A stretch of 8,174 bases of DNA, taken from assembly GCA_046593875.1 (NCBI GenBank), contig JBKJQQ010000195.1, positions 1 to 8,174 of the forward strand, in the 5' to 3' direction. The position numbers and the translations under genes were made by a program. This DNA comes from SCTD01 sp046593875 (lineage in GTDB: Bacteria > Actinomycetota > Actinomycetes > Mycobacteriales > SCTD01). The notes beneath the pieces are model-generated. The model was not told the DNA's origin. It saw only the letters and a list, made by a program, of their open reading frames with translations, and made no database searches. This document shows positions 1 to 6,169 of this stretch, piece by piece; position 1 is the stretch's first letter, and every line of letters begins with the position of its first letter.

Positions 1-801
1 GACCTCGACACCGTCATGTACACCCTCGGCGGCGGCATCGACGAGCAGCGCGGCTGGGGCCGGCAGGACGAGAGCTTCCGCGCCCGCGACGAGCTGCTCG
101 CCTACGACGTCCCGACGGCGTGGTTCGGCCTCGGCGACCGCGATCTCGCCACCCACCTGGTCCGCCGGCAGATGATGGACGCCGGCTTCCCCCTGTCGCA
201 GGTGACGCAGGCCCTCTGCGCACGCTGGCAACCCGGCGCCGTGCTGCTGCCCATGAGCGACGACCGCGTCGAGACGCACGTCCGGGTGTCCCTCGACGGC
301 GGCGAGCGCGTCCTCCACTTCCAGGAGTGGTGGGTCAAGCACCGGGCCGCACTGCCGGCGAGCGCGATCGTGTCCGTCGGTGCGGAGCAGGCGAGCCCCG
401 CTCCCGGCGTCCTCGAGGCGATCGACGCCGCGGACGTGGTCGTGCTGCCGCCGAGCAACCCGGTCGTCAGCATCGGCAGCGTCCTGCAGGTGCCCGGCAT
501 CGCCGAAGCCCTCCGCGCCAAGACGGTCGTCGGCCTGAGCCCGATCGTCGGCGGCGCCCCGGTGCGTGGCATGGCTGACGCGTGCCTGTCCGCGATCGGC
601 GTCGCCACCACGGCGGAGGCCGTCGGCCGACACTACGGCGCGCGCTCCGACGGCGGCCTGCTCGACGGCTGGCTGGTCGACACCGCGGACGCCGGGGCGA
701 CGGTGCCCGGTGTCGAGGTGCGGGCCGTCCCGCTGCTCATGACCGACCTCGACGCGACGACCGCGATGGCCCGGGCCGCACTCGACCTCGCCGGTGCCTA
801 G
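1..801 (+). CDS. fbiA: 2-phospho-L-lactate/phosphoenolpyruvate transferase FbiA (CofD family), 5'-truncated
   Basis: Cytoplasmic enzyme of cofactor F420 synthesis. It joins the phospho-C3 acid moiety of an activated guanylyl donor to the deazaflavin Fo, giving (dehydro-)F420-0. The window opens inside the gene. The reading frame is open from base 1, and the first visible residues (DLDTVMYTLGGGID) already match internal CofD/FbiA sequence, so the ATG at 16 is an internal Met. The 266 visible residues compare with about 330 in mycobacterial FbiA, so about 65 N-terminal residues are missing. Family-typical blocks, in local numbering, are GLGDRDLATH at 43-52, LPMSDDRVETHV near 83-94, PPSNPVVSIG at 150-159 and SPIVGGAPVRGMAD at 180-193. 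The stop codon lies inside the start of fbiB (8-base overlap), a normal arrangement for this operon. The promoter is outside the window. Identification rests on recalled family motifs and on the fbiB neighbour; confidence is high. Confidence 0.95.
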   Translation, partial: DLDTVMYTLGGGIDEQRGWGRQDESFRARDELLAYDVPTAWFGLGDRDLATHLVRRQMMDAGFPLSQVTQALCARWQPGAVLLPMSDDRVETHVRVSLDGGERVLHFQEWWVKHRAALPASAIVSVGAEQASPAPGVLEAIDAADVVVLPPSNPVVSIGSVLQVPGIAEALRAKTVVGLSPIVGGAPVRGMADACLSAIGVATTAEAVGRHYGARSDGGLLDGWLVDTADAGATVPGVEVRAVPLLMTDLDATTAMARAALDLAGA

Positions 802-2089
802 CTACCAGGTCCTCGGTGTCGAGGGCCTCCCGGAGGTCCGTCCCGGCGACGACGTCGCGGCGCTGATCGCCGCCGCGGTCGCGCTGCAGGACGGCGACGT
901 GGTGGTCGTGACCAGCAAGGTGCTCAGCAAGGCCGAGGGTCGGCTCGTCCCGGTCGGCGAGGAGGACCGCGAGACCGTACGACTGCGCGCGGTCGCCGCC
1001 GAGACGGTCCGGGAGGTCGCCCGGCGCGGCACCGCGGTGATCTCGCAGAACCGCAACGGCCTGGTCCTGGCCGCCGCTGGCGTCGACGCCAGCAACGTGC
1101 GGGGCGACGAGATCGCCCTGCTCCCGCTCGATCCCGACGCGAGCGCGCGTGCCCTGCGCGACCGCCTGCACGCGCTGACCGGCTGCACGGTTGCCGTCGT
1201 CGTCAGCGACACGATGGGCCGACCCTGGCGGATCGGCCAGGTCGACCAGGCGATCGGCGCCGCCGGTCTGGCTCCGGTGCGGGACGCGCGCGGGACCGCG
1301 GACGCGTACGGCGCCGTCCTCGAGGTCACCGAGATCGCGGTCGCGGACGAGCTCGCCGCCGCCGCCGAGCTCGTGAAGGGCAAGGCCGACGGGGTGCCGG
1401 TCGCCGTCGTGCGCGGGCTCGACCTGCCCGACGACGGTCGCGGCGCGCAGTCGCTCGTCCGGTCGGCCGAGCACGACTGGTTCCGGCTCGGCACCGCGGA
1501 GGCGCACCGCACCACGCTGTCCCTACGCCGGACGGTGCGCCGCTTCGCCGACCGGCCCGTCGCCCGCGCGGCCGTGCTGCGCGCCGTCGCGGCCGCCGTC
1601 ACCGCACCCGCCCCGCACCACACCACCCCGTGGCGCTTCGTCCTGGTGGAGCAGCGCGTCCAGGCGCTGCTCGACGCGATGGCCGCGCGGTGGGAGCGCG
1701 ATCTGCGCACGGACGGCTTCACCGAGGAGAGCATCGCCAAGCGGCTGCGACGGGGCGACCTGCTGCGCGCCGCGCCGTACGTCGTGGTGCCCTGCCTGGT
1801 CCGCGAGGGCGCGCACGACTACCCGGACGAGCGGCGCGCGCGGGCCGAGGAGCGGCTGTTCCTCGTGGCGATGGGCGCCGGCGTGGAGAACCTGCTGGTG
1901 CAGCTGGCCACCGAGGGCCTGGGCAGCGCCTGGGTGAGCAGCACGCTGTTCTGCCCCGACGTGGTCCGCGAGGTCCTCGAGCTGGAACCCTCCTGGGAGC
2001 CCATGGGAGCGGTCGCCGTGGGCCACGCGGCGGAGCCCCCGAAGGAGCGCCCGGCGCGCGAGCCGGACGACTACGTGCTGCTGCGCTAG
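794..2089 (+). CDS. fbiB: Bifunctional F420:gamma-glutamyl ligase / dehydro-F420-0 reductase FbiB
   Basis: Two-domain cytoplasmic enzyme that completes F420. The N-terminal CofE domain (about residues 1-235) adds gamma-linked glutamates using GTP. It shows VVVVTSKVLSKAEGR at 36-50, SQNRNGLVLAAAGVDASNV near residues 79-97, and SDTMGRPWRIGQVDQAIG from 138, whose acidic residues bind metal in this family. The C-terminal FMN-dependent nitroreductase-like domain begins near SLRRTVRRF (243-251), continues through APAPHHTTPWRFV, and ends in a GLGSAWVSSTLF / EPMGAVAVGHA block. It reduces dehydro-F420-0 to F420-0 in actinobacteria. The 431 residues are close to mycobacterial FbiB (about 448). The GTG start at 794 overlaps the end of fbiA by 8 bases. 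No good Shine-Dalgarno precedes it, so translation is probably coupled to fbiA, and the family N-terminus fits this start. The stop codon shares CTAG with the convergent gene to its right. Confidence 0.95.
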   Translation: MPSYQVLGVEGLPEVRPGDDVAALIAAAVALQDGDVVVVTSKVLSKAEGRLVPVGEEDRETVRLRAVAAETVREVARRGTAVISQNRNGLVLAAAGVDASNVRGDEIALLPLDPDASARALRDRLHALTGCTVAVVVSDTMGRPWRIGQVDQAIGAAGLAPVRDARGTADAYGAVLEVTEIAVADELAAAAELVKGKADGVPVAVVRGLDLPDDGRGAQSLVRSAEHDWFRLGTAEAHRTTLSLRRTVRRFADRPVARAAVLRAVAAAVTAPAPHHTTPWRFVLVEQRVQALLDAMAARWERDLRTDGFTEESIAKRLRRGDLLRAAPYVVVPCLVREGAHDYPDERRARAEERLFLVAMGAGVENLLVQLATEGLGSAWVSSTLFCPDVVREVLELEPSWEPMGAVAVGHAAEPPKERPAREPDDYVLLR

Positions 2090-3885
2090 ACCGACCGACG
2101 CCGCGCGGTGGCAGCCACTCCGGCCAGCAGCAGCAGTCCGCTGATCGCCAGCACGGGGACCCCGCCGGTGGCCGGCAGGCGGCCGGCCGAGACGGTCGGC
2201 GCCGGTGCGTCGGCGCCCGGCTGGGTGACCGGCGCGGTGACAGGAACCGCTACCGCGGCCGCGCCGGAAAGCCGGGCGCAGGTGGCGGACGGGCCATCCG
2301 GCGCCTTGTCGAAGGCCGCGTAGAGCCCCAGCCCGCAGGACTGGCGCGTGACGACGCCGATGTCCTCCTGGCTGTAGAGCTCGTTGAACTCCTGCTGCGT
2401 CAGCGCCGCGTCGCGCTCCATGTCGCGGGCCGCGAAGCGGACGTTGCTGTTGCGGGTGTGCCCCTCGGTGACGCAGCGCTTGACGCAGCCGTCGGCCCAG
2501 CCGACGACGACGCGGCCCTGCTTGTCGACGGCGACGTCGATGAAATCGAGCAGGTTGCGCTTGTTGTTGGCGCACTCCTCGGCGTTCGGCTGGTTGCCCA
2601 TGGCCGAGCCCCACCAGATGCAGCCGCGCTGCACGGGGTCGTTCGGGGTGACGTCGCTGGTCGTCCAGTTGGCGCCGCCGTCGTAGGTCATCGACACGTA
2701 GAGGTGCCAGCCGGCCTTCGGGTCGTTGCCGTCCGGGTCGAACGACAGCAGCTGGTTCTCCGGCTTGGCCTCGTCGCCGGAGAACAGCGGCGCCTCCGCG
2801 GGCGTGCCGAAGAAGGCGACCACGGCGCGACCGTCGCTGCCGGCCTGCACGGTCGGCATCGTGGTGTTCTTCAGGCCGAACGGCGCACCGAGGTCGACGG
2901 ACTTGGTGAACGTCGCTCCCTTGTCGGTGGTGGTGGCGACCCGCATGTTGCTCGTCGCGTCCTCGTAGGCGACGTAGGCGCGGTTGCCCTCGTCGACGTC
3001 CACGGCCGGGTCGGAGTCGAAGTTCGGGGACGTGCCGTCCGGCACCTGGCGGATCGTCCAGTTCAGGCCCATGTCCGGGCTGACGACGACCGACGGCCGG
3101 TCGGTCTGCAGGTCGGCCGCGGAGTTGCACGCGAAGTTCGGCAGGTAGGCGGTGCCGTCGACCGGAGAGACGTTCAGGTGCCCGTGCAGGCCCTCGCAGC
3201 CCACGATGAACTTCTGCGACGTGAGCAGGTCCCCCTTGAACGTGTAGACGGGCCGGCTCTGCTCGAAGGCGACGCCACCGTTGCGGCTGACCGAGCAGGT
3301 CGACTCGACGACGACCTGGGAGCAGTACCAGGCGACCCGGTCCGGGCCGTAGAGCGGGTTGGCGCCCACGGACTTGCCGAAGCTCACGGTCTGGTGGTCG
3401 AAGTTGGAGCCGACCCCGCAGGCGGCCGACGGCGCGTAGCCGAGGGGGTTGGTCGCCGTCGGCTCCCCGTCGGAGTCGGTGAAGGCGGCGATGCTGCACG
3501 GCGGCGCGAGCTGGGAGATCAGCGTGCGGCCGGTGACCGGGTCGGTCTCCAGGATCGGGTCCAGGCTGACGATGTCCGTCGGCGGCCGGCTGACGTCCTT
3601 CCAGGTGGCCTTCGCCGGCAGCGTGCTGTCGTCGAAGGTGATCTGGTCGGTCTCGGTGAAGGCCTGGAACAGCACCTTGCCGGTCTTCCAGTTGACGCCG
3701 AGCGTGGGCTCGCCGGCTTCCAGGGCCATGCCGTCCGGCGCCGCGTAGTTGACGAAGGTGGCCGAACCGGCGGCCGGAGCGCTCACTCCCGCCGTCGCGG
3801 GCGAGGCAGCGGCGAGCAGCGCCAGCACGCCGGCAGCGGCCGCCGCCGAACGCAGCCGGGTTCGGGTGGAAGTACGGGCCAGCAT
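2086..3885 (-). CDS. Secreted Asp-box (BNR-like) protein with LPATG cell-wall sorting signal
   Basis: 599-residue exported protein of unknown function, probably fixed to the cell wall by a sortase. The N-terminus is a signal peptide: arginines at 4, 8, 10 and 12, a hydrophobic Ala/Leu run at 14-27, and a likely cleavage after SPATA near residue 32. The mature part has four Asp-box-like motifs typical of beta-propeller sialidase/BNR folds: SRNGGVAF (200-207), SPDMGLNW (269-276), TTDKGATF (319-326) and TYDGGANW (400-407). It has twelve cysteines, an even number consistent with disulfides outside the cell. A Pro/Ala/Thr-rich linker (about 546-567) leads to LPATG at 570-574, a hydrophobic stretch (576-592) and the charged tail RRRSV, a complete sorting signal. 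No sialidase RIP motif is visible, so enzymatic sialidase activity is doubtful. A binding role is an inference. The ATG start at 3885 has GAGAGG 7 bases upstream. No sortase gene is in the window. Confidence 0.88.
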   Translation of the reverse strand: MLARTSTRTRLRSAAAAAGVLALLAAASPATAGVSAPAAGSATFVNYAAPDGMALEAGEPTLGVNWKTGKVLFQAFTETDQITFDDSTLPAKATWKDVSRPPTDIVSLDPILETDPVTGRTLISQLAPPCSIAAFTDSDGEPTATNPLGYAPSAACGVGSNFDHQTVSFGKSVGANPLYGPDRVAWYCSQVVVESTCSVSRNGGVAFEQSRPVYTFKGDLLTSQKFIVGCEGLHGHLNVSPVDGTAYLPNFACNSAADLQTDRPSVVVSPDMGLNWTIRQVPDGTSPNFDSDPAVDVDEGNRAYVAYEDATSNMRVATTTDKGATFTKSVDLGAPFGLKNTTMPTVQAGSDGRAVVAFFGTPAEAPLFSGDEAKPENQLLSFDPDGNDPKAGWHLYVSMTYDGGANWTTSDVTPNDPVQRGCIWWGSAMGNQPNAEECANNKRNLLDFIDVAVDKQGRVVVGWADGCVKRCVTEGHTRNSNVRFAARDMERDAALTQQEFNELYSQEDIGVVTRQSCGLGLYAAFDKAPDGPSATCARLSGAAAVAVPVTAPVTQPGADAPAPTVSAGRLPATGGVPVLAISGLLLLAGVAATARRRSV

Positions 3886-3964
3886 GGTGGTGCCTCTCGG
3901 TCGTCCTGCGGCGGCGACGGGGGTCCCGCACCTGCTGCGTTCGCCGTACGTCCTGTTTGTCCTG
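3886..3964 (-). promoter_or_regulatory. 79-base intergenic leader of the LPATG protein gene, with ribosome binding site
   Basis: This is the longest gene-free stretch in the window. On the minus strand GAGAGG (3893-3898) sits 7 bases before the ATG and fixes the start of the secreted protein. The hexamer CAGGAC occurs three times on that strand, at 3903-3908, 3950-3955 and 3959-3964, the last two nine bases apart. I see no convincing -10/-35 pair and no T-tract terminator behind the lipoprotein gene. The secreted-protein gene may therefore be read through from the upstream glycosylase-lipoprotein transcript or have its own weakly recognisable promoter here. The ribosome binding site is well supported; the promoter is only possible. 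Confidence 0.5.
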
Positions 3965-4399
3965 CTAGCCCGGGGGTGACGGCTGGGTCACAGGGATGCT
4001 GACCGTGAACCCGGTCTGCCCGCGGGGGCAGGTGAGAACCGCAACGGTGATCGCCACGTCGCCTGCGCTCCCGAACAGCTGGAGGCGGCCGGAGCGCCCC
4101 TCGTCCTCGTCACGGGTCACGACGTAGGCGGGATCGGAGCGGAAGTGGGTGAGCACCTCGGCCACCGTGGCCTCGACCCGGCCGCTGACGAGGCGCTGGC
4201 CGGCCTGCTCGGTGATGTCCACGACCACGCTGTCGCGCGGGAGGGCCACCGCGGCCGGCGGAGCGCTGGGGAGCGGGGACGACGGGACGCACGGCACGCC
4301 GGACGCCACGACGCTCTCCCCCTCGACCGAGACCGGCGGCTGCTGCTCCTGCGCGGCGCACCCGGTCAGCAGCAGCACCCCCACGAGCAGGCAGCGCAC
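3965..4399 (-). CDS. Small lipoprotein of unknown function
   Basis: 144-residue predicted lipoprotein. The N-terminus (MRCLLVGVLLLTGCAAQEQQ) is a short type II signal peptide with lipobox LLTGC. Cys14 would carry the lipid, so the mature protein should be anchored on the outer face of the membrane. A Pro/Ser/Ala-rich tether (about 36-54) precedes a compact domain of about 90 residues. That domain has alternating hydrophobic strands (SVVVDITEQ, RLQLFG, DVAITVAVLTC) and a segment VEATVAEVLTHFRSDPAYVVTRD. Two further cysteines, C37 and C124, could pair. I do not recognise a named family. The start is GTG at 4399, directly after the TGA of the upstream DNA glycosylase gene (minus-strand TGAGTG, no gap). 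Only a weak GGGG lies about 7 bases before the start, so translational coupling is likely. The gene is followed, after 79 bases, by the LPATG surface protein on the same strand. Confidence 0.85.
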   Translation of the reverse strand: MRCLLVGVLLLTGCAAQEQQPPVSVEGESVVASGVPCVPSSPLPSAPPAAVALPRDSVVVDITEQAGQRLVSGRVEATVAEVLTHFRSDPAYVVTRDEDEGRSGRLQLFGSAGDVAITVAVLTCPRGQTGFTVSIPVTQPSPPG

Positions 4400-5344
4400 T
4401 CAGTGGCCCCGGTGGTCCTGGACGGTCAGGCGCGGACCGAAGCGCGGCTTGGTGACGCCGCTGCACTCCAGCAGCCGCACGACGCGGTAGCGGTGCGGCC
4501 GCCACTGCTCGAGGAGAGCGACCATGCCGTCGTCGTCCAGCGGCCGGCCCGCGAGCGCCCAGCCGACGAACGCCGACAGGTGGTAGTCGCCGACGCTGAG
4601 CGCGTCGGTGTCGCCGAGGGCCCGCTGGGCGACCTCGGCCACCGTCCACGGACCGATGCCGGGCACCGCGGACAGCCGCCGCGCCGCCTCGTCCCGCTCC
4701 ATGCCGACGGCCTGCTCGAGCCGCTCGGCGTAGCGCATCGCCAGGCAGATCGTCTTCGAGCGCTGCGGGTCCACGGCGGCGCGGTGCCACTCCCAGGAGG
4801 GGATGTGCCGCCACGTGTCGGCCGAGGGCGGGACGCGCATGCCGTCGGGCGCCGGGCCGGGGGCGGGGGTGCCGAACTGGCCGACCAGCCGCCGGAAGGA
4901 CGCGCGGGCCTCCTTTCCGGTCACCTTCTGCTCGAGGATCGCCGGGACGAGCGCCTCGACGACGCGGCCGGTCCGGGGCACCCGCAGCCCCGGGTGGCGG
5001 GCGTGCGTCTGCGCCAGCAGCGGGTGGTGCGGGACGAAGCCGGCCGCGTCGTCGCGGGCTCCCAGCAGGTCCGGGACGCCGGCGACGGCCTCCGACGCAC
5101 CGGGACCCCATGCGGCGCAGTCGATCTCGTGCAGGCCGCGCTGGACCAGCCGGTAGGTCACCGGACCGGTCGGCATCAGCGAGGTGCGCCAGACAGCGCC
5201 GTCCTCGGTGACCCGGTGCGTCGGGTCGACGCTCCCCCGGCGCAGCGGCGACAGCGTCCGCCGCACGTCGACCGGGAGCTGCGGCCGCCAGGTCGTCGCC
5301 GCGTCCACGCGCACGTCGGCGGGAGCGCAGCGGGCCGGGGTCAC
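4400..5344 (-). CDS. DNA-3-methyladenine glycosylase, AlkA-like (HhH-GPD superfamily)
   Basis: Base-excision repair enzyme predicted to remove alkylated purines such as 3-methyladenine, leaving an abasic site. With the GTG start at 5344 it has 314 residues, usual for the family. Diagnostic features are the helix VPAILEQKVTGKEARASF (133-150), matching the EQQV-type helix of AlkA relatives; the helix-hairpin-helix SAVPGIGPWTVAEVA (225-239); and, 14 residues later, SVGDYH (250-255), in which Asp253 is the probable catalytic aspartate. The N-terminal third (TWRPQLPVDVRRTLSPLRRGSVDPTHR) resembles actinobacterial members of the group. The frame stays open further upstream, but only as antisense of scoA, so it was cut. 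In-frame GTG codons at positions 11 and 13 are alternative starts. None has a clear Shine-Dalgarno, and leaderless translation is possible. It is divergent from scoA (57 bases apart) and abuts the lipoprotein gene downstream with zero spacing. The exact damaged-base range cannot be read from sequence. Confidence 0.9.
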   Translation of the reverse strand: MTPARCAPADVRVDAATTWRPQLPVDVRRTLSPLRRGSVDPTHRVTEDGAVWRTSLMPTGPVTYRLVQRGLHEIDCAAWGPGASEAVAGVPDLLGARDDAAGFVPHHPLLAQTHARHPGLRVPRTGRVVEALVPAILEQKVTGKEARASFRRLVGQFGTPAPGPAPDGMRVPPSADTWRHIPSWEWHRAAVDPQRSKTICLAMRYAERLEQAVGMERDEAARRLSAVPGIGPWTVAEVAQRALGDTDALSVGDYHLSAFVGWALAGRPLDDDGMVALLEQWRPHRYRVVRLLECSGVTKPRFGPRLTVQDHRGH

Positions 5345-5401
5345 GGGGGACAGTCTGCCGCTAGGGTCCGTGGCCGGGCACCCGGACGAGTGGAGATGCG
5401 C
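5345..5401. promoter_or_regulatory. Divergent promoter region between the DNA glycosylase gene and scoA
   Basis: These 57 bases must hold the start signals for both divergent genes. On the plus strand TAGGGT (5362-5367) fits a TANNNT -10 element, with no good -35 upstream; it would give a leader of about 25-30 bases for scoA. Just downstream lies an inverted repeat. GTCCG (5366-5370) pairs with CGGAC (5383-5387), extended by GG/CC after a bulged T (stem 5366-5387). A tighter CCGGG-CA-CCCGG (5374-5385) lies within and across it. Between the putative -10 and the ribosome binding site this could be an operator or a leader hairpin. The -10 call and regulatory role are inference; the repeat is directly visible. 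Confidence 0.4.
5392..5395 (+). promoter_or_regulatory. Ribosome binding site that decides the scoA start
   Basis: GGAG at 5392-5395 directly touches an ATG (5396), which is too close for normal initiation. It lies six bases before the in-frame GTG at 5402, a normal spacing. This supports GTG 5402 as the scoA start. Confidence 0.65.
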
Positions 5402-6169
5402 GTGGACAAGGTCGTCGGCAGTGCTGCGGAGGCGGTCGCGGACGTGGGAAGCGGCTCGTCGCTCGCCGTTGGCGGCTTCGGCCTGTGCGGGATCCCCACC
5501 GCCCTGATCGAGGCTCTGCTCGCCGCGGGCGTCACCGACCTGGAGACCGTCAGCAACAACTGCGGCGTCGACCAGTGGGGCCTCGGGATGCTGCTGGCCG
5601 CCAAGCGGATCCGTCGCACCACCGGCTCGTACGTCGGCGAGAACAAGGAGTTCGAGCGGCAGTTCCTCGGCGGCGAGCTCGAGGTCGAGCTGGTCCCGCA
5701 GGGCACCCTCGCCGAGCGGCTGCGCGCCGGAGGTGCCGGCATCCCGGCCTTCTTCACCCCCGCCGGCGTCGGCACGCAGGTCGCCGAAGGTGGCCTGCCG
5801 CTGCGGTACGACGGCTCGGGTGGCATCGCGCTGGCCAGCGAGCCGAAGGAGGTCCGCGACTTCGACGGCGTCCCGTACGTCCTCGAGCGCGCGATCCGCA
5901 CCGACTTCGCGCTCATCCACGCGCGCTACGGCGACCGGCACGGCAACCTGGTCTACGAGAAGTCGGCGCAGAACTTCAACCCGCTGTGCGCGGCGGCCGG
6001 GCGCATCACCATCGCCGAGGTCGAGGAGCTGCTCGAGCCGGGTGAGCTCGACCCGATGGACGTGCACACGCCGGGCATCTTCGTGCAGCGCGTCGTGCAC
6101 ACCGACGACGTCGAGAAGCGGATCGAGAAGCGCACGGTGTCCGCCGCGACCCTTGAGGCGGTGGCCTGA
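5402..6169 (+). CDS. scoA: 3-oxoacid (succinyl-CoA:acetoacetate-type) CoA-transferase subunit A
   Basis: Alpha subunit of a class I CoA-transferase, which with ScoB moves CoA from succinyl-CoA to a 3-oxoacid such as acetoacetate in the cytoplasm. This lets cells feed ketone bodies or degradation products into acetyl-CoA. The protein has 255 residues, close to the family norm of about 230-250. The subunit A signature SSLAVGGFGLCGIP is at 19-32, followed by ETVSNNCG, the strongly conserved SYVGENKEFERQFL, LVPQGTLAERLRAGGAGIPAF, and a late NFNP...AAGRITIAEVEELLEPGELDP. The GTG start at 5402 gives MDKVV, as I recall for the mycobacterial homologue; the ATG two codons upstream would add two residues. 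The stop TGA overlaps the scoB ATG by one base. The 3-oxoadipate CoA-transferase subunit (PcaI type) is the main alternative, but no aromatic catabolism genes are nearby. Confidence 0.92.
   Translation: MDKVVGSAAEAVADVGSGSSLAVGGFGLCGIPTALIEALLAAGVTDLETVSNNCGVDQWGLGMLLAAKRIRRTTGSYVGENKEFERQFLGGELEVELVPQGTLAERLRAGGAGIPAFFTPAGVGTQVAEGGLPLRYDGSGGIALASEPKEVRDFDGVPYVLERAIRTDFALIHARYGDRHGNLVYEKSAQNFNPLCAAAGRITIAEVEELLEPGELDPMDVHTPGIFVQRVVHTDDVEKRIEKRTVSAATLEAVA

Noticed and set aside
16..18. ATG as the start of fbiA
   Set aside because: The frame is open from base 1, and the residues before and after it match the interior of CofD/FbiA. The true start is outside the window.
2086..3885. Calling the LPATG protein an exo-alpha-sialidase
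   Set aside because: Asp boxes alone are structural. I find no RIP motif or convincing arginine triad, so enzymatic activity is not supported.
1523..3931. Long open frame of about 800 codons on the minus strand
   Set aside because: It is antisense to the end of fbiB and runs in another frame of the LPATG gene. The translation is Arg/Gly/Ala-rich and low in complexity, with no recognisable domain, as expected for shadow frames in GC-rich DNA.
1630..4002. Long open frame of about 790 codons on the plus strand
   Set aside because: It overlaps fbiB in the wrong frame and is antisense to the whole secreted-protein gene, which has a signal peptide, Asp boxes and a sorting signal. The translation shows no domain.
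4145..5401. Upstream extension of the scoA frame across the glycosylase and lipoprotein genes
   Set aside because: The frame is open only because it is antisense to GC-rich coding DNA. ScoA homology begins at MDKVV and a ribosome binding site lies just before it.
5345..6100. Upstream extension of the DNA glycosylase frame across scoA (566 residues)
   Set aside because: The extra N-terminal part is purely antisense to scoA, which carries all CoA-transferase motifs. The glycosylase family length fits a start at 5344.
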